From Gaiellasilicea sp963794385 (GTDB taxonomy: Bacteria; Actinomycetota; Thermoleophilia; Gaiellales; Gaiellaceae), in contig CAWCDT010000019.1 in assembly GCA_963794385.1 (NCBI GenBank), positions 17,609 through 81,608 on the forward strand: a stretch of DNA of 64,000 nt, in the 5' to 3' direction. Below, in pieces: positions 33,656 through 41,781 of this stretch. Position 1 is the first letter of the stretch. Every line of letters begins with the position of its first letter. The notes beneath the pieces are model-generated. The model was not told the origin of the DNA. It did not search any database and was given only the letters and a program-made list of their open reading frames with translations. Made by a program: the position numbers and the translations under genes.

Positions 33656-34822
33656 TGCTCTACCAGCCGGAAGCGTTCGAGCCGCTGGCGCGTGAGTGGG
33701 ACGAGGAGAAGGTGCGCGAGGGCATCCGGACGATCGTCGCGGACGCGGACGCGGCCTTCGACCCGGAGTCGCTCTGGCCTGCGGGCGAGTGGGAGTCGTG
33801 GCACACGCCAACGCCGCTGAAGAGCCTCTACGTGGGCGCCGCAGGGGTGATCTGGGCGCTCGACGAGCTGGCGCGCCGCGGCCACGCGGAGCCGCGCACC
33901 GACCTCGCCGCGGCGGCGAGGGGCACGGTCGAGGCGTGGCGGCGCGAGCCGGACCTGATGGCCGAGATCGAGCTGCCGTCGACGAAGGAAGCCGGCCTGC
34001 TCACGGGCGAGAGCGGGATCCTCCTCGTCGCGTGGCGGCTCACCGGCGACGCCGCGCTCGCGGACGACCTCTATCGGCGTGTGCGCGAGAACGAGGACAG
34101 CGAGGCCGAGGATCTGATGTGGGGCACGCCCGGGACGCTCGTCGCAGCCGGACGATGCTCGGCTGGAGCGGCGAATCGAGCGGTGGCGCGACGCGGCGCA
34201 GCGAAGCGCCGAGGCGCTCTGGTCGCGTCGCGACGCGGACGGGTGCTGGACACAGCGACTGTACGGCCAGCAGGGGCGCGGCCTGAGCCCGCCGCACGGG
34301 GTCGCCGGGAACGTGCAGGCACTCCGGCCGCTGCTCGACGACGAGCGCCGCGATCGGCTCAAGCGCGAGTCGAACGAGCTCTTCACCCGCACCGCCTTCG
34401 TCGAGGACGGGCTGGCGAACTGGGCGTCACGGGAGCGACCGGAGCTCGCCGCACCGGACGGGACGATCCGCCTCCAGTGGTGCTCGGGGGCGCCCGGGAT
34501 CGTGATCGCGGCCGGCGACTACCTCGACGAGGAGCTCCTGCTCGCCGGCGCGGAGCTGACCTGGCAGGCCGGCGCGCACGGGGCGGAGAAAGGTCCCGGC
34601 ATCTGCCACGGCACGGCCGGGAACGGCTACGCCCTCCTGAAGACGTTCGAGCGCACCGGCGACGAGATGTGGCTGGAGCGGGCGCGCCGGTTCGCGGCCC
34701 ATGCCCTCGGCCAGGTCGAGCAGCGCGACAGCCGCTACTCGCTGTGGACCGGGGATGTCGGCGCCGCCCTCTTCGCCGCCGACTGTCTCGACGCCCGGAT
34801 GCGCTACCCGCTCTTCGGCTGA
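33655..34822 (+). CDS. LanC-like cyclase, copy 2 (two frameshifts)
   Basis: Paralogue of the previous gene along its full length, starting at the TGATG junction. MLYQPEAFEPLAREWDEEKV matches MLLRPEDFEPVTDELWDASR of copy 1. Catalytic motifs are SPPHGVAGNVQALRPLL, LQWCSGAPGIVIAAGDYLD and ICHGTAGNGYALLKTFERTG, so the zinc Cys-Cys-His set is complete. Frame changes near 34150 and 34178 leave the flanking sequence homologous to copy 1 (for example LWSRRDADGCWTQRLYGQQ in the shifted part). In-line duplication with retained active sites implies both are used. It converges with the hotdog gene and overlaps it by 19 bp. Confidence 0.85.
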
Positions 34823-35487
34823 ATCCACGTCTGGCGCGCGACCGCGAGGGCCTCCCCGTCGCCGGCGAGCAGCGCCGTGCCCGCATGCAGCTTCCGCCCC
34901 TCCTCGCCGAGCGGCCACGAGACGACGACGCATCCCTCTCCCTCGCCCGGGAGCCGCCGGATCTCCGCCGTCATCCGGCCGAGCACGACCTCGCCCCGGC
35001 CCGGCCCGCCGACCGCGTACGCGCCGGCGCAGTCGATCGCCGCCCAGACGACCTCCGGCGACACGCCGCGGGCCGTCCAGGGCGCCGCGTGGATCTCCTC
35101 GCGCCCGGCGACCGGGCCGACGTGGATGCAGAGCCCGTCGTCGGGCCGGACGCCGCAGGAGAAGCACTCGGCGAAGTTCTCGGCCTGGAAGCGGACGTGT
35201 CTCGTGGCGGCGTCCTCGGCCTCCGCGGGAGTGACGCGCGGCGGCTCGATTCCCGGTGAGCCGGGCCGTGCCTCCGCGACGACCGCGTCACCGTCGAGCA
35301 GCAGGACGCGCCCGTCGTCGTCGGCGACCGCGAGCGGCCGTTCGAGCGGCGGCGGCATGCGCAGCGTCACCTCCACCGGCCCGTCGACGAACGCGGCCAG
35401 CCGTCCCGCCGCGTAGCCGCCGTTGGCGGACTGGAGCGGGCCGCGATAGCGGCGGTCGATCAGGATGTTTTCGCCTCTGAGTCGCAA
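34804..35487 (-). CDS. Hotdog-fold protein (thioesterase-like)
   Basis: About 227 residues. The N-terminal segment GPLQSANGGYAAGRLAAFVD and the cysteine motif FAECFSCGVRPDDGLCIHV are typical of a double-hotdog family in actinobacteria annotated as thioesterase or acyl-CoA binding. The two strands VEVTLRMPPPLERPLAV and GEVVLGRMTAEIRRLPG fit the fold. The start is uncertain: TTG 35487 is the first in-frame candidate, and there is no ATG or GTG nearby. It is divergent from nadE, 18 bp away. Confidence 0.7.
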   Translation of the reverse strand: MRLRGENILIDRRYRGPLQSANGGYAAGRLAAFVDGPVEVTLRMPPPLERPLAVADDDGRVLLLDGDAVVAEARPGSPGIEPPRVTPAEAEDAATRHVRFQAENFAECFSCGVRPDDGLCIHVGPVAGREEIHAAPWTARGVSPEVVWAAIDCAGAYAVGGPGRGEVVLGRMTAEIRRLPGEGEGCVVVSWPLGEEGRKLHAGTALLAGDGEALAVARQTWIQPKSG

Positions 35488-35505
35488 ACCGGTACGATCG
35501 GATCG

Positions 35506-37212
35506 ATGCGGCTCGCCCTCGCCCAGATCAACGCCGTCGTCGGTGACCTGGACGGCAACCGCGAACGCATTGTCGCCGCTGTTGCGGACGCGCGCTCTGC
35601 AGGCGCGGACCTCGTGCTGCTGCCCGAGCTCTCGGTCACCGGCTATCCGCCGGAGGACCTGCTGCTCCGGCCCGCGTTCGTGCGCGCGGCGGAGGAGTCG
35701 CTGCACCGGATCGCGGCGGAGTGCACAGGCATCACCGCTCTCGTCGGCACGCCGTGGTTCGACCGCGACCTCTACAACGCCTGCGCGGTCTGCGCGGACG
35801 GCGAGGTGAAGGCGGTCTACCGCAAGCGCTACCTGCCGAACTACGGCGTCTTCGACGAGGATCGCTACTTCGCGCCCGGCCGCGACCTGCTCATGCTCCG
35901 GTGCGGCCGGACGCTGCTCGGCCCGACGATCTGCGAGGACGTGTGGCAGCCGGGCCCGCCGGCAACCGACCTCTCGCTCGCGGGCGCCGAGCTGCTGCTG
36001 AACCTCTCCGCCTCCCCCTACCACGTCGGCAAGGCCGAGGACCGCGAGGAGATGCTCGTCACCCGGGCGCGCGACAACTCGGCGTACCTCGCGTTCTGCA
36101 ACCTCGTCGGCGGCCAGGACGAGCTCCTTTTCGACGGCCATTCGGTCGTGCTCGACGACGAGGGCGAGGTGCTCGCCCGCGCGCCCGGCTTCGAGGAGGC
36201 GCTGCTCGTGGTCGACCTCGACCCGACCGAGGCGATCGGCCGCCGCCTGCGCGACGTCCGCCGGCGCGCGTTGGCGCGGGAACGGGAGGACGAGCAGGAG
36301 CCGCGGCTCGTCGAGCTCGGAGATTGTGTTGCTGAAATACAAGCCTCCTCGCGGACCGCGGAGGTCGTCCCGTTCGAGCCGGAACTGGAGCAGATGCGGC
36401 GTGGGCTCGTGCTCGGTCTGCGGGACTACGTCGGCAAGAACGGCTTCGGTGACGTCGTGCTCGGCCTCTCGGGCGGGATCGACTCGGCGCTCGTCGCCGC
36501 GCTCGCGACCGACGCGCTCGGCCCCGAGCGGGTGCACTGCGTCTCGATGCCGTCGCGCTACTCCTCGGAGGGCACGCAGACCGATGCACGCCGGGTCGCT
36601 GAGAGCCTCGGCTGCGACTTCCGCGAGATCCCGATCGAGCAGATGGTGGGAGCGTTCCACGCGGCCGAAGTGGGCACGAACGGCCTCGCCGCGGAGAACC
36701 TGCAGGCGCGCGTGCGAGGGATGACGCTGATGTCGCTCTCGAACGAGCACGGCTGGCTCGTGCTCGCAACCGGAAACAAGTCGGAGCTCTCCGTCGGCTA
36801 CTCGACCCTCTACGGCGACCTCGCCGGAGGCTTCGCGCTGATCAAGGACGTGTACAAGACCGACGTCTTCCGGCTCGCGCGGCACCTGAACGAGCGCGCC
36901 GGGCGCGAGCTGATCCCGGTCTCGATCATCGAGCGGCCTCCCTCCGCTGAGCTGCGAGCGGATCAGCGCGACCAGGACTCGCTGCCGCCGTACGAGCAGC
37001 TCGATGCGGTCCTCGAGTCCTACGTCGAGCTCGACCGGTCCCGCGAGGAGCTGCTCGCGGAGGGGCACGACCCGGAGGTCGTCGAGCGGGCGCTCGCCCT
37101 GATCGATCGCGCCGAATACAAGCGCCGGCAAGCGCCGCCTGGCGTGAAGCTGCGGCCGAAGGCGTTCGGCCGCGATCGGCGCACTCCGATCACCAACCAC
37201 TGGCGGGGTTGA
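35506..37212 (+). CDS. nadE: Glutamine-dependent NAD+ synthetase
   Basis: Final step of NAD+ synthesis, amidation of nicotinic acid adenine dinucleotide. The nitrilase-type amidase half (residues 1-270) shows its Glu-Lys-Cys triad in LLPELSVTGYPPEDLLL, VYRKRYLPNYGVFDEDRYF and GPTICEDVWQPGP. The synthetase half shows the PP-loop VVLGLSGGIDSALVAALATD, then EGTQTDARRVAESLG and ATGNKSELSVGYSTLYGD. 568 residues, the usual size of the compact two-domain form. It also ends conventionally (RRTPITNHWRG). Just downstream begins an ArsR promoter. Confidence 0.95.
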   Translation: MRLALAQINAVVGDLDGNRERIVAAVADARSAGADLVLLPELSVTGYPPEDLLLRPAFVRAAEESLHRIAAECTGITALVGTPWFDRDLYNACAVCADGEVKAVYRKRYLPNYGVFDEDRYFAPGRDLLMLRCGRTLLGPTICEDVWQPGPPATDLSLAGAELLLNLSASPYHVGKAEDREEMLVTRARDNSAYLAFCNLVGGQDELLFDGHSVVLDDEGEVLARAPGFEEALLVVDLDPTEAIGRRLRDVRRRALAREREDEQEPRLVELGDCVAEIQASSRTAEVVPFEPELEQMRRGLVLGLRDYVGKNGFGDVVLGLSGGIDSALVAALATDALGPERVHCVSMPSRYSSEGTQTDARRVAESLGCDFREIPIEQMVGAFHAAEVGTNGLAAENLQARVRGMTLMSLSNEHGWLVLATGNKSELSVGYSTLYGDLAGGFALIKDVYKTDVFRLARHLNERAGRELIPVSIIERPPSAELRADQRDQDSLPPYEQLDAVLESYVELDRSREELLAEGHDPEVVERALALIDRAEYKRRQAPPGVKLRPKAFGRDRRTPITNHWRG

Positions 37213-37241
37213 CATTCCTTCTCGGTAAGTGCATACTTACC
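37209..37241 (+). promoter_or_regulatory. Promoter and palindromic operator of the arsR-type gene
   Basis: TTGACA (37209-37214), a 17-nt spacer and CATACT (37232-37237), with GTG 37246 eight nt later, so the mRNA is probably leaderless. GGTAAGT GCAT ACTTACC (37224-37241) is a perfect 7-bp inverted repeat covering the -10, where a bound ArsR dimer would block the promoter. A third half-site CGTAAGT follows. Confidence 0.75.
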
Positions 37242-37245
37242 GTAA

Positions 37246-37554
37246 GTGGCGACTAACGGAACAGCACTCGACGCGCTGGGCGATCCCACCCGGCGCCGCA
37301 TCTTCGAGTCACTGAAGGCCGGGCCGCGCTCGGTCGGGGAGCTCGCAGACGGCATGCCGGTCAGCCGGCCGGCCGTCTCACAGCACCTGCGCGTCCTCGA
37401 GCAAGCGGGCCTCGTCACGCACGTCGCGAACGGGACGCGGAACGTCTACCGCGTCGAGCCGGGCGGGCTGTCCGAGCTTCGCGCGTACTTCGACCAGTTC
37501 TGGGGCGACGCGCTCGAGCGCTTCGCCGAGGAGACACGAAAGGAGACAGGATGA
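37246..37554 (+). CDS. ArsR-family HTH regulator
   Basis: 102 residues. Winged HTH with LGDPTRRRIFESLKAGPRSV, recognition region MPVSRPAVSQHLRVLEQAGL and wing THVANGTRNVYRVEPGG. There are no metal-binding cysteines, so it belongs to the metal-independent ArsR group usually paired with an SRPBCC protein, as here (ATGA overlap with the next gene). Autorepression through the palindrome over its -10 is likely. Confidence 0.92.
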   Translation: MATNGTALDALGDPTRRRIFESLKAGPRSVGELADGMPVSRPAVSQHLRVLEQAGLVTHVANGTRNVYRVEPGGLSELRAYFDQFWGDALERFAEETRKETG

Positions 37555-37988
37555 GCGTCGTGGCAACCGATGCGATCCGCAAGACCGTGCTCGTCGACTT
37601 CGCCCCGGCGGAGGCGTTCGAGCTCTTCACGACCAGGGCGTCGTCGTGGTGGCCGATGAAGACGCACTCGTACGGCGGCGACAAGGCGAAGGAGGTCGTC
37701 TTCGAGCCGCGTGTCGGCGGCTCGGTCTACGAGGTGACGGACGAGGGCACCGCCCCGTGGGCGCGCATCACGGCGTGGGAGCCGCCGGACCGGTTCGTCA
37801 TGGACTGGCTGATCGGCAACTGCGTCGGAACCGAGGTCGAGGTGCGGTTCTCGCCCGAGGGGTCGGGTGCGCGCGTCGAGCTCGAGCACCGCGGCTGGGA
37901 TCGACTCGAGGATCCGAGCGGCCACGACAACTACGCGGCGGGCTGGGAGGCCGTGCTCGCACCGTTCGTCAAGGCGGCGTCGGGCTAG
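37551..37988 (+). CDS. SRPBCC (AHSA1-like) protein
   Basis: 145 residues with the Bet v1/START fold. Landmarks are VDFAPAEAFELFTTRASSWW, VFEPRVGGSVYEVTDEG and ELEHRGWDRLEDPSGHDNYA, closing in WEAVLAPFVKAASG. Coupled to the ArsR-type regulator by a 4-bp overlap, the standard actinobacterial ArsR-AHSA1 pair. It probably binds a hydrophobic ligand; none can be named. It converges on the Nudix gene with a 4-bp overlap. Confidence 0.9.
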   Translation: MSVVATDAIRKTVLVDFAPAEAFELFTTRASSWWPMKTHSYGGDKAKEVVFEPRVGGSVYEVTDEGTAPWARITAWEPPDRFVMDWLIGNCVGTEVEVRFSPEGSGARVELEHRGWDRLEDPSGHDNYAAGWEAVLAPFVKAASG

Positions 37989-38455
37989 ACGCCCACGTCT
38001 ACAGGCTCCCCGGGCGGCCCGTCCCGCAGCAGGGCGGCGACGAGCTCGGGGAGCCGGCGTGGCGCGAAGCGCTCCTCGCTCGCCGCCAGTTCCTCCTGCG
38101 TCCACCAGCGCATGCCGGTGACGAACTCGGCGGCGAGCTCCTCGGGCGTGAAGCGGGGCGCCGGCTCGAAGGCGTGCGTTCGCACGAGCACGTAGCGCTC
38201 GACCTGCCCGTCCCAGCTGCCGTCGACGAATGGAATGACGTGCTCGCGCGTCCAGATCCACGGGCCGAGCTCCACGTCCTCGAGCCCGGTCTCCTCGGTC
38301 AGCTCGCGAATGATCGCCTCTGCGTGCGTCTCGCCCTCGTCGAGCCCGCCCCCCGGCGCAGCCCAGAGGCCGGCGTTCGGGAACTCGAACCGGACGAGGA
38401 GGACCCGGCCCGCGGGATCGAGCACGACCGCGCGGGCAGCTTGCCGCAGCCTCAC
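37985..38455 (-). CDS. Nudix hydrolase
   Basis: 156 residues. The Nudix box is complete: GGGLDEGETHAEA followed by IIRELTEETGLE, with the metal-binding RELTEE. The start is GTG 38455, overlapping the stop of the glycosylase gene (GTGA). The N-terminal strand RAVVLDPAGRVLLVRFEF and WWTQEELAASEERFAP are typical of MutT-like or ADP-ribose pyrophosphatase-like members. Next to a mismatch glycosylase, a nucleotide-sanitising role is plausible but inferred. Confidence 0.9.
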   Translation of the reverse strand: MRLRQAARAVVLDPAGRVLLVRFEFPNAGLWAAPGGGLDEGETHAEAIIRELTEETGLEDVELGPWIWTREHVIPFVDGSWDGQVERYVLVRTHAFEPAPRFTPEELAAEFVTGMRWWTQEELAASEERFAPRRLPELVAALLRDGPPGEPVDVGV

Positions 38456-39051
38456 GCCACGAGCTCTCGAAACGCCCGGAACCAGTGCAGCCGCTCCGTC
38501 CACGGCACGGCCGCATTCGCGGGAGACGAGGACGGCAGTACGAAGAGCGCCGTCTCGCCGAGGCGCCGGGCTTGCAGCCCGAGCTCCGGCCGCTCGCCGA
38601 ACGCGCCGCGGTACGCCTCCTTGCCGACGAAGCCGATCGCGCGCGGGCGCAGCTCGACGGCGATCCGCTCCAGCCGTTCGGCCGAGCCGGCGAAGTCCGC
38701 GCGACGCAGGTCGCCTGAGCCTCGCGTCGTCCGATAGGCGGCGTTCGTGATTCCGATCCCCAGCTTCAGGAGCTCGAACTGCTCGCTTGGATCGTAGAGA
38801 CGGGGCGTGAAGCCGGCGGCGTGCAGCAGGCGCCAGAAGTCGTTGCGCGGGTTCGCGAAATGGGCGTTCGCGGCCGCCGAGACGCGGCCGGGGTTGATCC
38901 CGCAGAAGACCGCGGCCAGTCCCGGCGCGAGGACGTCCGGGACGTCGCTAGGCGGCTTCGGGCGTCTGTCTGGAATCGAGCTTGTCTTCGAACAAGGTGC
39001 GGATGACCTCGCCCGAGGCGAGAGCCGGGTACCTGGGGTGCCGCGCGACAA
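38452..39051 (-). CDS. Mug-type G:T/U mismatch DNA glycosylase
   Basis: Uracil-DNA-glycosylase superfamily, Mug/TDG branch. Motif 1 VFCGINPGRVSAAANAHFAN has the catalytic asparagine of GINPG, followed by NPRNDFWRLLHAAGFTPRLY, and motif 2 is LPSSSPANAAVPW. The recognisable domain begins at about 38955; the frame is open to a TTG at 39051, and no ATG or GTG lies between, so the true start is uncertain and overlaps the small gene upstream. It is coupled to the Nudix gene by GTGA. Confidence 0.82.
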   Translation of the reverse strand: MSRGTPGTRLSPRARSSAPCSKTSSIPDRRPKPPSDVPDVLAPGLAAVFCGINPGRVSAAANAHFANPRNDFWRLLHAAGFTPRLYDPSEQFELLKLGIGITNAAYRTTRGSGDLRRADFAGSAERLERIAVELRPRAIGFVGKEAYRGAFGERPELGLQARRLGETALFVLPSSSPANAAVPWTERLHWFRAFRELVA

Positions 39052-39136
39052 CGACCACCTTCACGGCGTCGTCTCCCCGCCACCCGTAGCACCGGGCATA
39101 GCACTCGGCCTCGCTCAGCGTCCGGAGCCGTTGCAT
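38948..39136 (-). CDS. Small conserved-looking protein, function unknown
   Basis: 62 residues from ATG 39136: it starts MQRLRTLSEAECYARCYGWR, contains VKVVVVARHPRYPALASGEV and ends KLDSRQTPEAA. The codon pattern is strongly GC3 and the composition is that of a real small globular protein. It overlaps the 5' part of the Mug-type gene. I do not recognise a family. If the glycosylase starts near 38955, the two genes abut neatly. Confidence 0.55.
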   Translation of the reverse strand: MQRLRTLSEAECYARCYGWRGDDAVKVVVVARHPRYPALASGEVIRTLFEDKLDSRQTPEAA

Positions 39137-39167
39137 GGCCGCACCGTAAGTGGCAGGCCGGACGACA

Positions 39168-40181
39168 TCAGTCCGCGATCGTGAGCAGCGGGTCGAGCCG
39201 TGCCGCCAGCGTGCGCGCGTCGAAGGCCTCCGCCGGTGCGAGCACGCCCCGGCCTCGCGCCTCGCCCGCCATGAGGGCCTCGGCGCCTCGGACGAGAAGG
39301 AGCGCCGTCAGGCCGTAGACGTCGCGCCCGGTAAGCACGGCACGCCCGGTCCCGGCTGCGCCCACGGCCTCCGCGACGACCGCGAAGCGGTTCCGTTGCC
39401 GCGCCGCCTCTGAGGGGCCGGCCGGCCCGATGCGGGCAGTGGCGCGGACGAACGGCGCCGCAAGCCCTCCGAGCGACCCGAACCTCGCGACGATGCCGGG
39501 CAGGCGCACGTACGAGCGAACATTGCGGACGTCGGTGTGCCGTGGCACGGTCAGCGGCTCCGTCCCGCTCCACTCGACGACCGTCCGCTCGCCGAACGGG
39601 AACCTGAGCCTGCGCGTCGTCGCGCCGAACCGGGAGGGGACGAGCCGGCCGTCCTTCCAGGCGACGAGCTGCTGCGTCATGACCCGGGCGATCGTCGCAC
39701 GCGTACCGCGACTCGTCGCGATCCCGCTCGTCGCGTAACCGACGACGACCTCGTCCAGCGGCCCCTCGACCTGCTCGGCGGCGAGCCGGGCGGCGAGGTC
39801 GCCCGGGACATAGTCGAATCCGAACGCCGGCAGCACGGCGGTCTCGGCGTCGATCTCGTCGTGCACGAGCCGGACGAACCCCTGCTCGCCGGTCGAGTCG
39901 AGATAGTGCGCGCCGACCGCGACGGCGGCACGCACCGGAGCGAGCCCGATCTCGAGAAACGGCCCGGCCAGCGAGGCGACGACGTCGGCGCCTCCAAATG
40001 CCTCCCGCAGGGCCTGCTCGTCGCGCGCGTCGGCGACGCGCACCTCGTCGCCGGGCAAGGCGAGCTCCTCGAGCGCCTCGCGACGCCGGCCGACGAGCCG
40101 TACCTCGAGCCCGGCCCGGCGCGCCTCGGCGAGGACGAGCCGCCCGGTGAACCCCGTGACGCCGAGGAGCGCGAGCGCCAT
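39168..40181 (-). CDS. Saccharopine dehydrogenase-like NAD(P)-binding protein
   Basis: 337 residues. The Rossmann motif is MALALLGVTGFTGRLVLAEA, followed by VRLVGRRREALEELAL, DVVASLAGPFLEIGLAPVRA and the family segment LDSTGEQGFVRLVHDEIDAE. This is the sccpdh/trans-acting enoyl reductase type, as in mycobacterial Rv2449c-like proteins. The second half is hydrophobic and variable. The substrate is not predictable. It starts at ATG 40181, 23 bp from the divergent OsmC gene. Confidence 0.85.
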   Translation of the reverse strand: MALALLGVTGFTGRLVLAEARRAGLEVRLVGRRREALEELALPGDEVRVADARDEQALREAFGGADVVASLAGPFLEIGLAPVRAAVAVGAHYLDSTGEQGFVRLVHDEIDAETAVLPAFGFDYVPGDLAARLAAEQVEGPLDEVVVGYATSGIATSRGTRATIARVMTQQLVAWKDGRLVPSRFGATTRRLRFPFGERTVVEWSGTEPLTVPRHTDVRNVRSYVRLPGIVARFGSLGGLAAPFVRATARIGPAGPSEAARQRNRFAVVAEAVGAAGTGRAVLTGRDVYGLTALLLVRGAEALMAGEARGRGVLAPAEAFDARTLAARLDPLLTIAD

Positions 40182-40204
40182 GGCGCGAGTGTAGGTTGCG
40201 CCGC

Positions 40205-40618
40205 ATGAGCAGCGCCCGCGCGAAGGTGTTCGCGTACGCGGTCTCGCTCGACCGCGACGGGACGGCCCGGAACATCGACGGCGGCACACCGCTCGCCGAC
40301 GAGGAGGCGTGGGCGCCGGAGGATCTCGTCCTCGTCGGGCTCGCACGCTGCACGCTGACCAGCCTCCGCTACCACGCGGACCGCGCCGGCATCGAGGTCG
40401 GCGGCAGCGTGGACGCGAGCGGCGAGGTGACGCAGCGCGAAACGGACGGGCGCTACGCGTTCGTCCGGGTGAAGGTCGTGGCCGACGTCACGCTCGAACC
40501 GGCGCCGGAGAACGTACGCGAGCTCCTCTCGAAGGCCGAGCGGGACTGCTTCGTCGGCGCGTCGCTGACCTCGAAGCCGCGCTATCGCTGGACGGTCAAC
40601 GGGCAGGAGCTGGCATAA
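40205..40618 (+). CDS. OsmC-family protein
   Basis: 137 residues. The two peroxidatic cysteines are in VLVGLARCTLTSLRYHADRA and LLSKAERDCFVGASLTSKP, the Ohr/OsmC arrangement; both are cysteine. The family reduces organic hydroperoxides or acts in sulfur chemistry. This YhfA-like length and the PLP desulfurase-like gene downstream hint at the latter. The stop TAA overlaps an ATA that is the most natural start of the next gene. Confidence 0.88.
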   Translation: MSSARAKVFAYAVSLDRDGTARNIDGGTPLADEEAWAPEDLVLVGLARCTLTSLRYHADRAGIEVGGSVDASGEVTQRETDGRYAFVRVKVVADVTLEPAPENVRELLSKAERDCFVGASLTSKPRYRWTVNGQELA

Positions 40619-41781
40619 GCACGACGCTTCTGGACGTTGCTGCGGTCCGCGAACGCTTTTCGGCGCTCGACCGGCCGCTTGCCTTCTTCGACGGGCCGGG
40701 CGGCACGCAGTGCCCCGACGAGGTGATCGACGCGATCACCGCCTATCTGCGCGAGGACAACGCCAACATCGGCGCGCCGTACGAGACGAGCGTGCACACC
40801 GTCGAGCTGATCGAGGGGGCGCGTGCGGCGGCGGCGCACTTTCTCTCCTGCCACGCGGACGAGGTCGCCTTCGGACCGAGCATGACCTCGCTCAACTTCC
40901 TGCTCACGCGCGCCTTCGCACGGACGCTGCGCGCCGGTGACGAGGTCGTCTGCACGCGGCTCGACCACGACGCCAACGTCGCGCCCTGGCTGGCGCTCGC
41001 CGAGGACCTCGACATCGTGGTCCGCTTCGCCGGCGTGCACGAGGATCTCTCACTCGACCTCGATGACCTCGAGGCGCAACTCTCGGACCGCACGCGTGTC
41101 GTCGCGTTCCCGGTCGCCTCGAACGCGGTCGGGACGACGCCGGACGTGGCTCGGATCGTCGAGCTCGCCCACAACGTGGACGCGCTTGCGTGGGCCGACG
41201 CCGTTCACTTCGGGCCGCACGGTCCGATCGACGCAGCGGGCTGGGACGTCGACGTCCTGCTCTGTTCGCCCTACAAGTTCTTCGGGCCGCACCTCGGGCT
41301 CGTGTTCGGCAAGCGCGACCTCCTCGAGCACCTGCGGCCGTACAAGGTGCGGCCCGCCGCGGACGAGCCCGTGGGCAAGCGCTTCGAGCTCGGCACGCAG
41401 CAGCACGAGCTGCTCGCCGGCTTCGTCGCGGCGGTCGCGTACGTCGAGTCACTGGGCTGGGAGGCCATCACGGCGCACGAGCGCGAGCTGGGCCGGCGCT
41501 TCCTCGACGGCATTCCCGACGGCGTGCAGCTCTACGGCCTCAGGACGATGACGGGACGCGTGCCGACGTTCGCGTTCAACCTGCCCGGCCGCAGCTCCGA
41601 GGAGGTCGCGATCGAGCTCGCCGCCCGCGACGTCGCGGTGTGGCACGGCGATTACTACGCGGTCGAGATCATGAAGGTGCTGGGGCTCGAAGGCACGGGC
41701 GCCGTCCGCGCTGGCTTCGTCCACTACAACACGCCGAACGAGGTCGACCGGCTTCTAACCGCACTCGACGAGCTGTGCTAA
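40615..41781 (+). CDS. Cysteine desulfurase-like class V PLP enzyme (non-canonical start)
   Basis: About 388 residues. Motifs are LAFFDGPGGTQCPDEVIDAI, ANIGAPYETSVHTVELIEGA, CTRLDHDANVAPWLALAED and the PLP lysine in LLCSPYKFFGPHLGLVF, close to the VC1184-type cysteine desulfurase-like family. There is no ATG, GTG or TTG in the expected place. The best-fitting start is ATA at 40615 in an ATAA overlap with the OsmC stop (ISTTLLDVAAVRERF); the next possibility is CTG 40630. A G-to-A change or error in ATGA would explain it. The stop overlaps the M20 start by 7 bp. Confidence 0.88.
   Translation: MSTTLLDVAAVRERFSALDRPLAFFDGPGGTQCPDEVIDAITAYLREDNANIGAPYETSVHTVELIEGARAAAAHFLSCHADEVAFGPSMTSLNFLLTRAFARTLRAGDEVVCTRLDHDANVAPWLALAEDLDIVVRFAGVHEDLSLDLDDLEAQLSDRTRVVAFPVASNAVGTTPDVARIVELAHNVDALAWADAVHFGPHGPIDAAGWDVDVLLCSPYKFFGPHLGLVFGKRDLLEHLRPYKVRPAADEPVGKRFELGTQQHELLAGFVAAVAYVESLGWEAITAHERELGRRFLDGIPDGVQLYGLRTMTGRVPTFAFNLPGRSSEEVAIELAARDVAVWHGDYYAVEIMKVLGLEGTGAVRAGFVHYNTPNEVDRLLTALDELC

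Noticed and set aside
31987..35259. A 1090-codon plus-strand frame covering SDR and both LanC-like genes
   Set aside because: It is a composite that passes through stretches of the real genes because of their frameshifts; the gene boundaries are fixed by TGATG junctions and motif positions.
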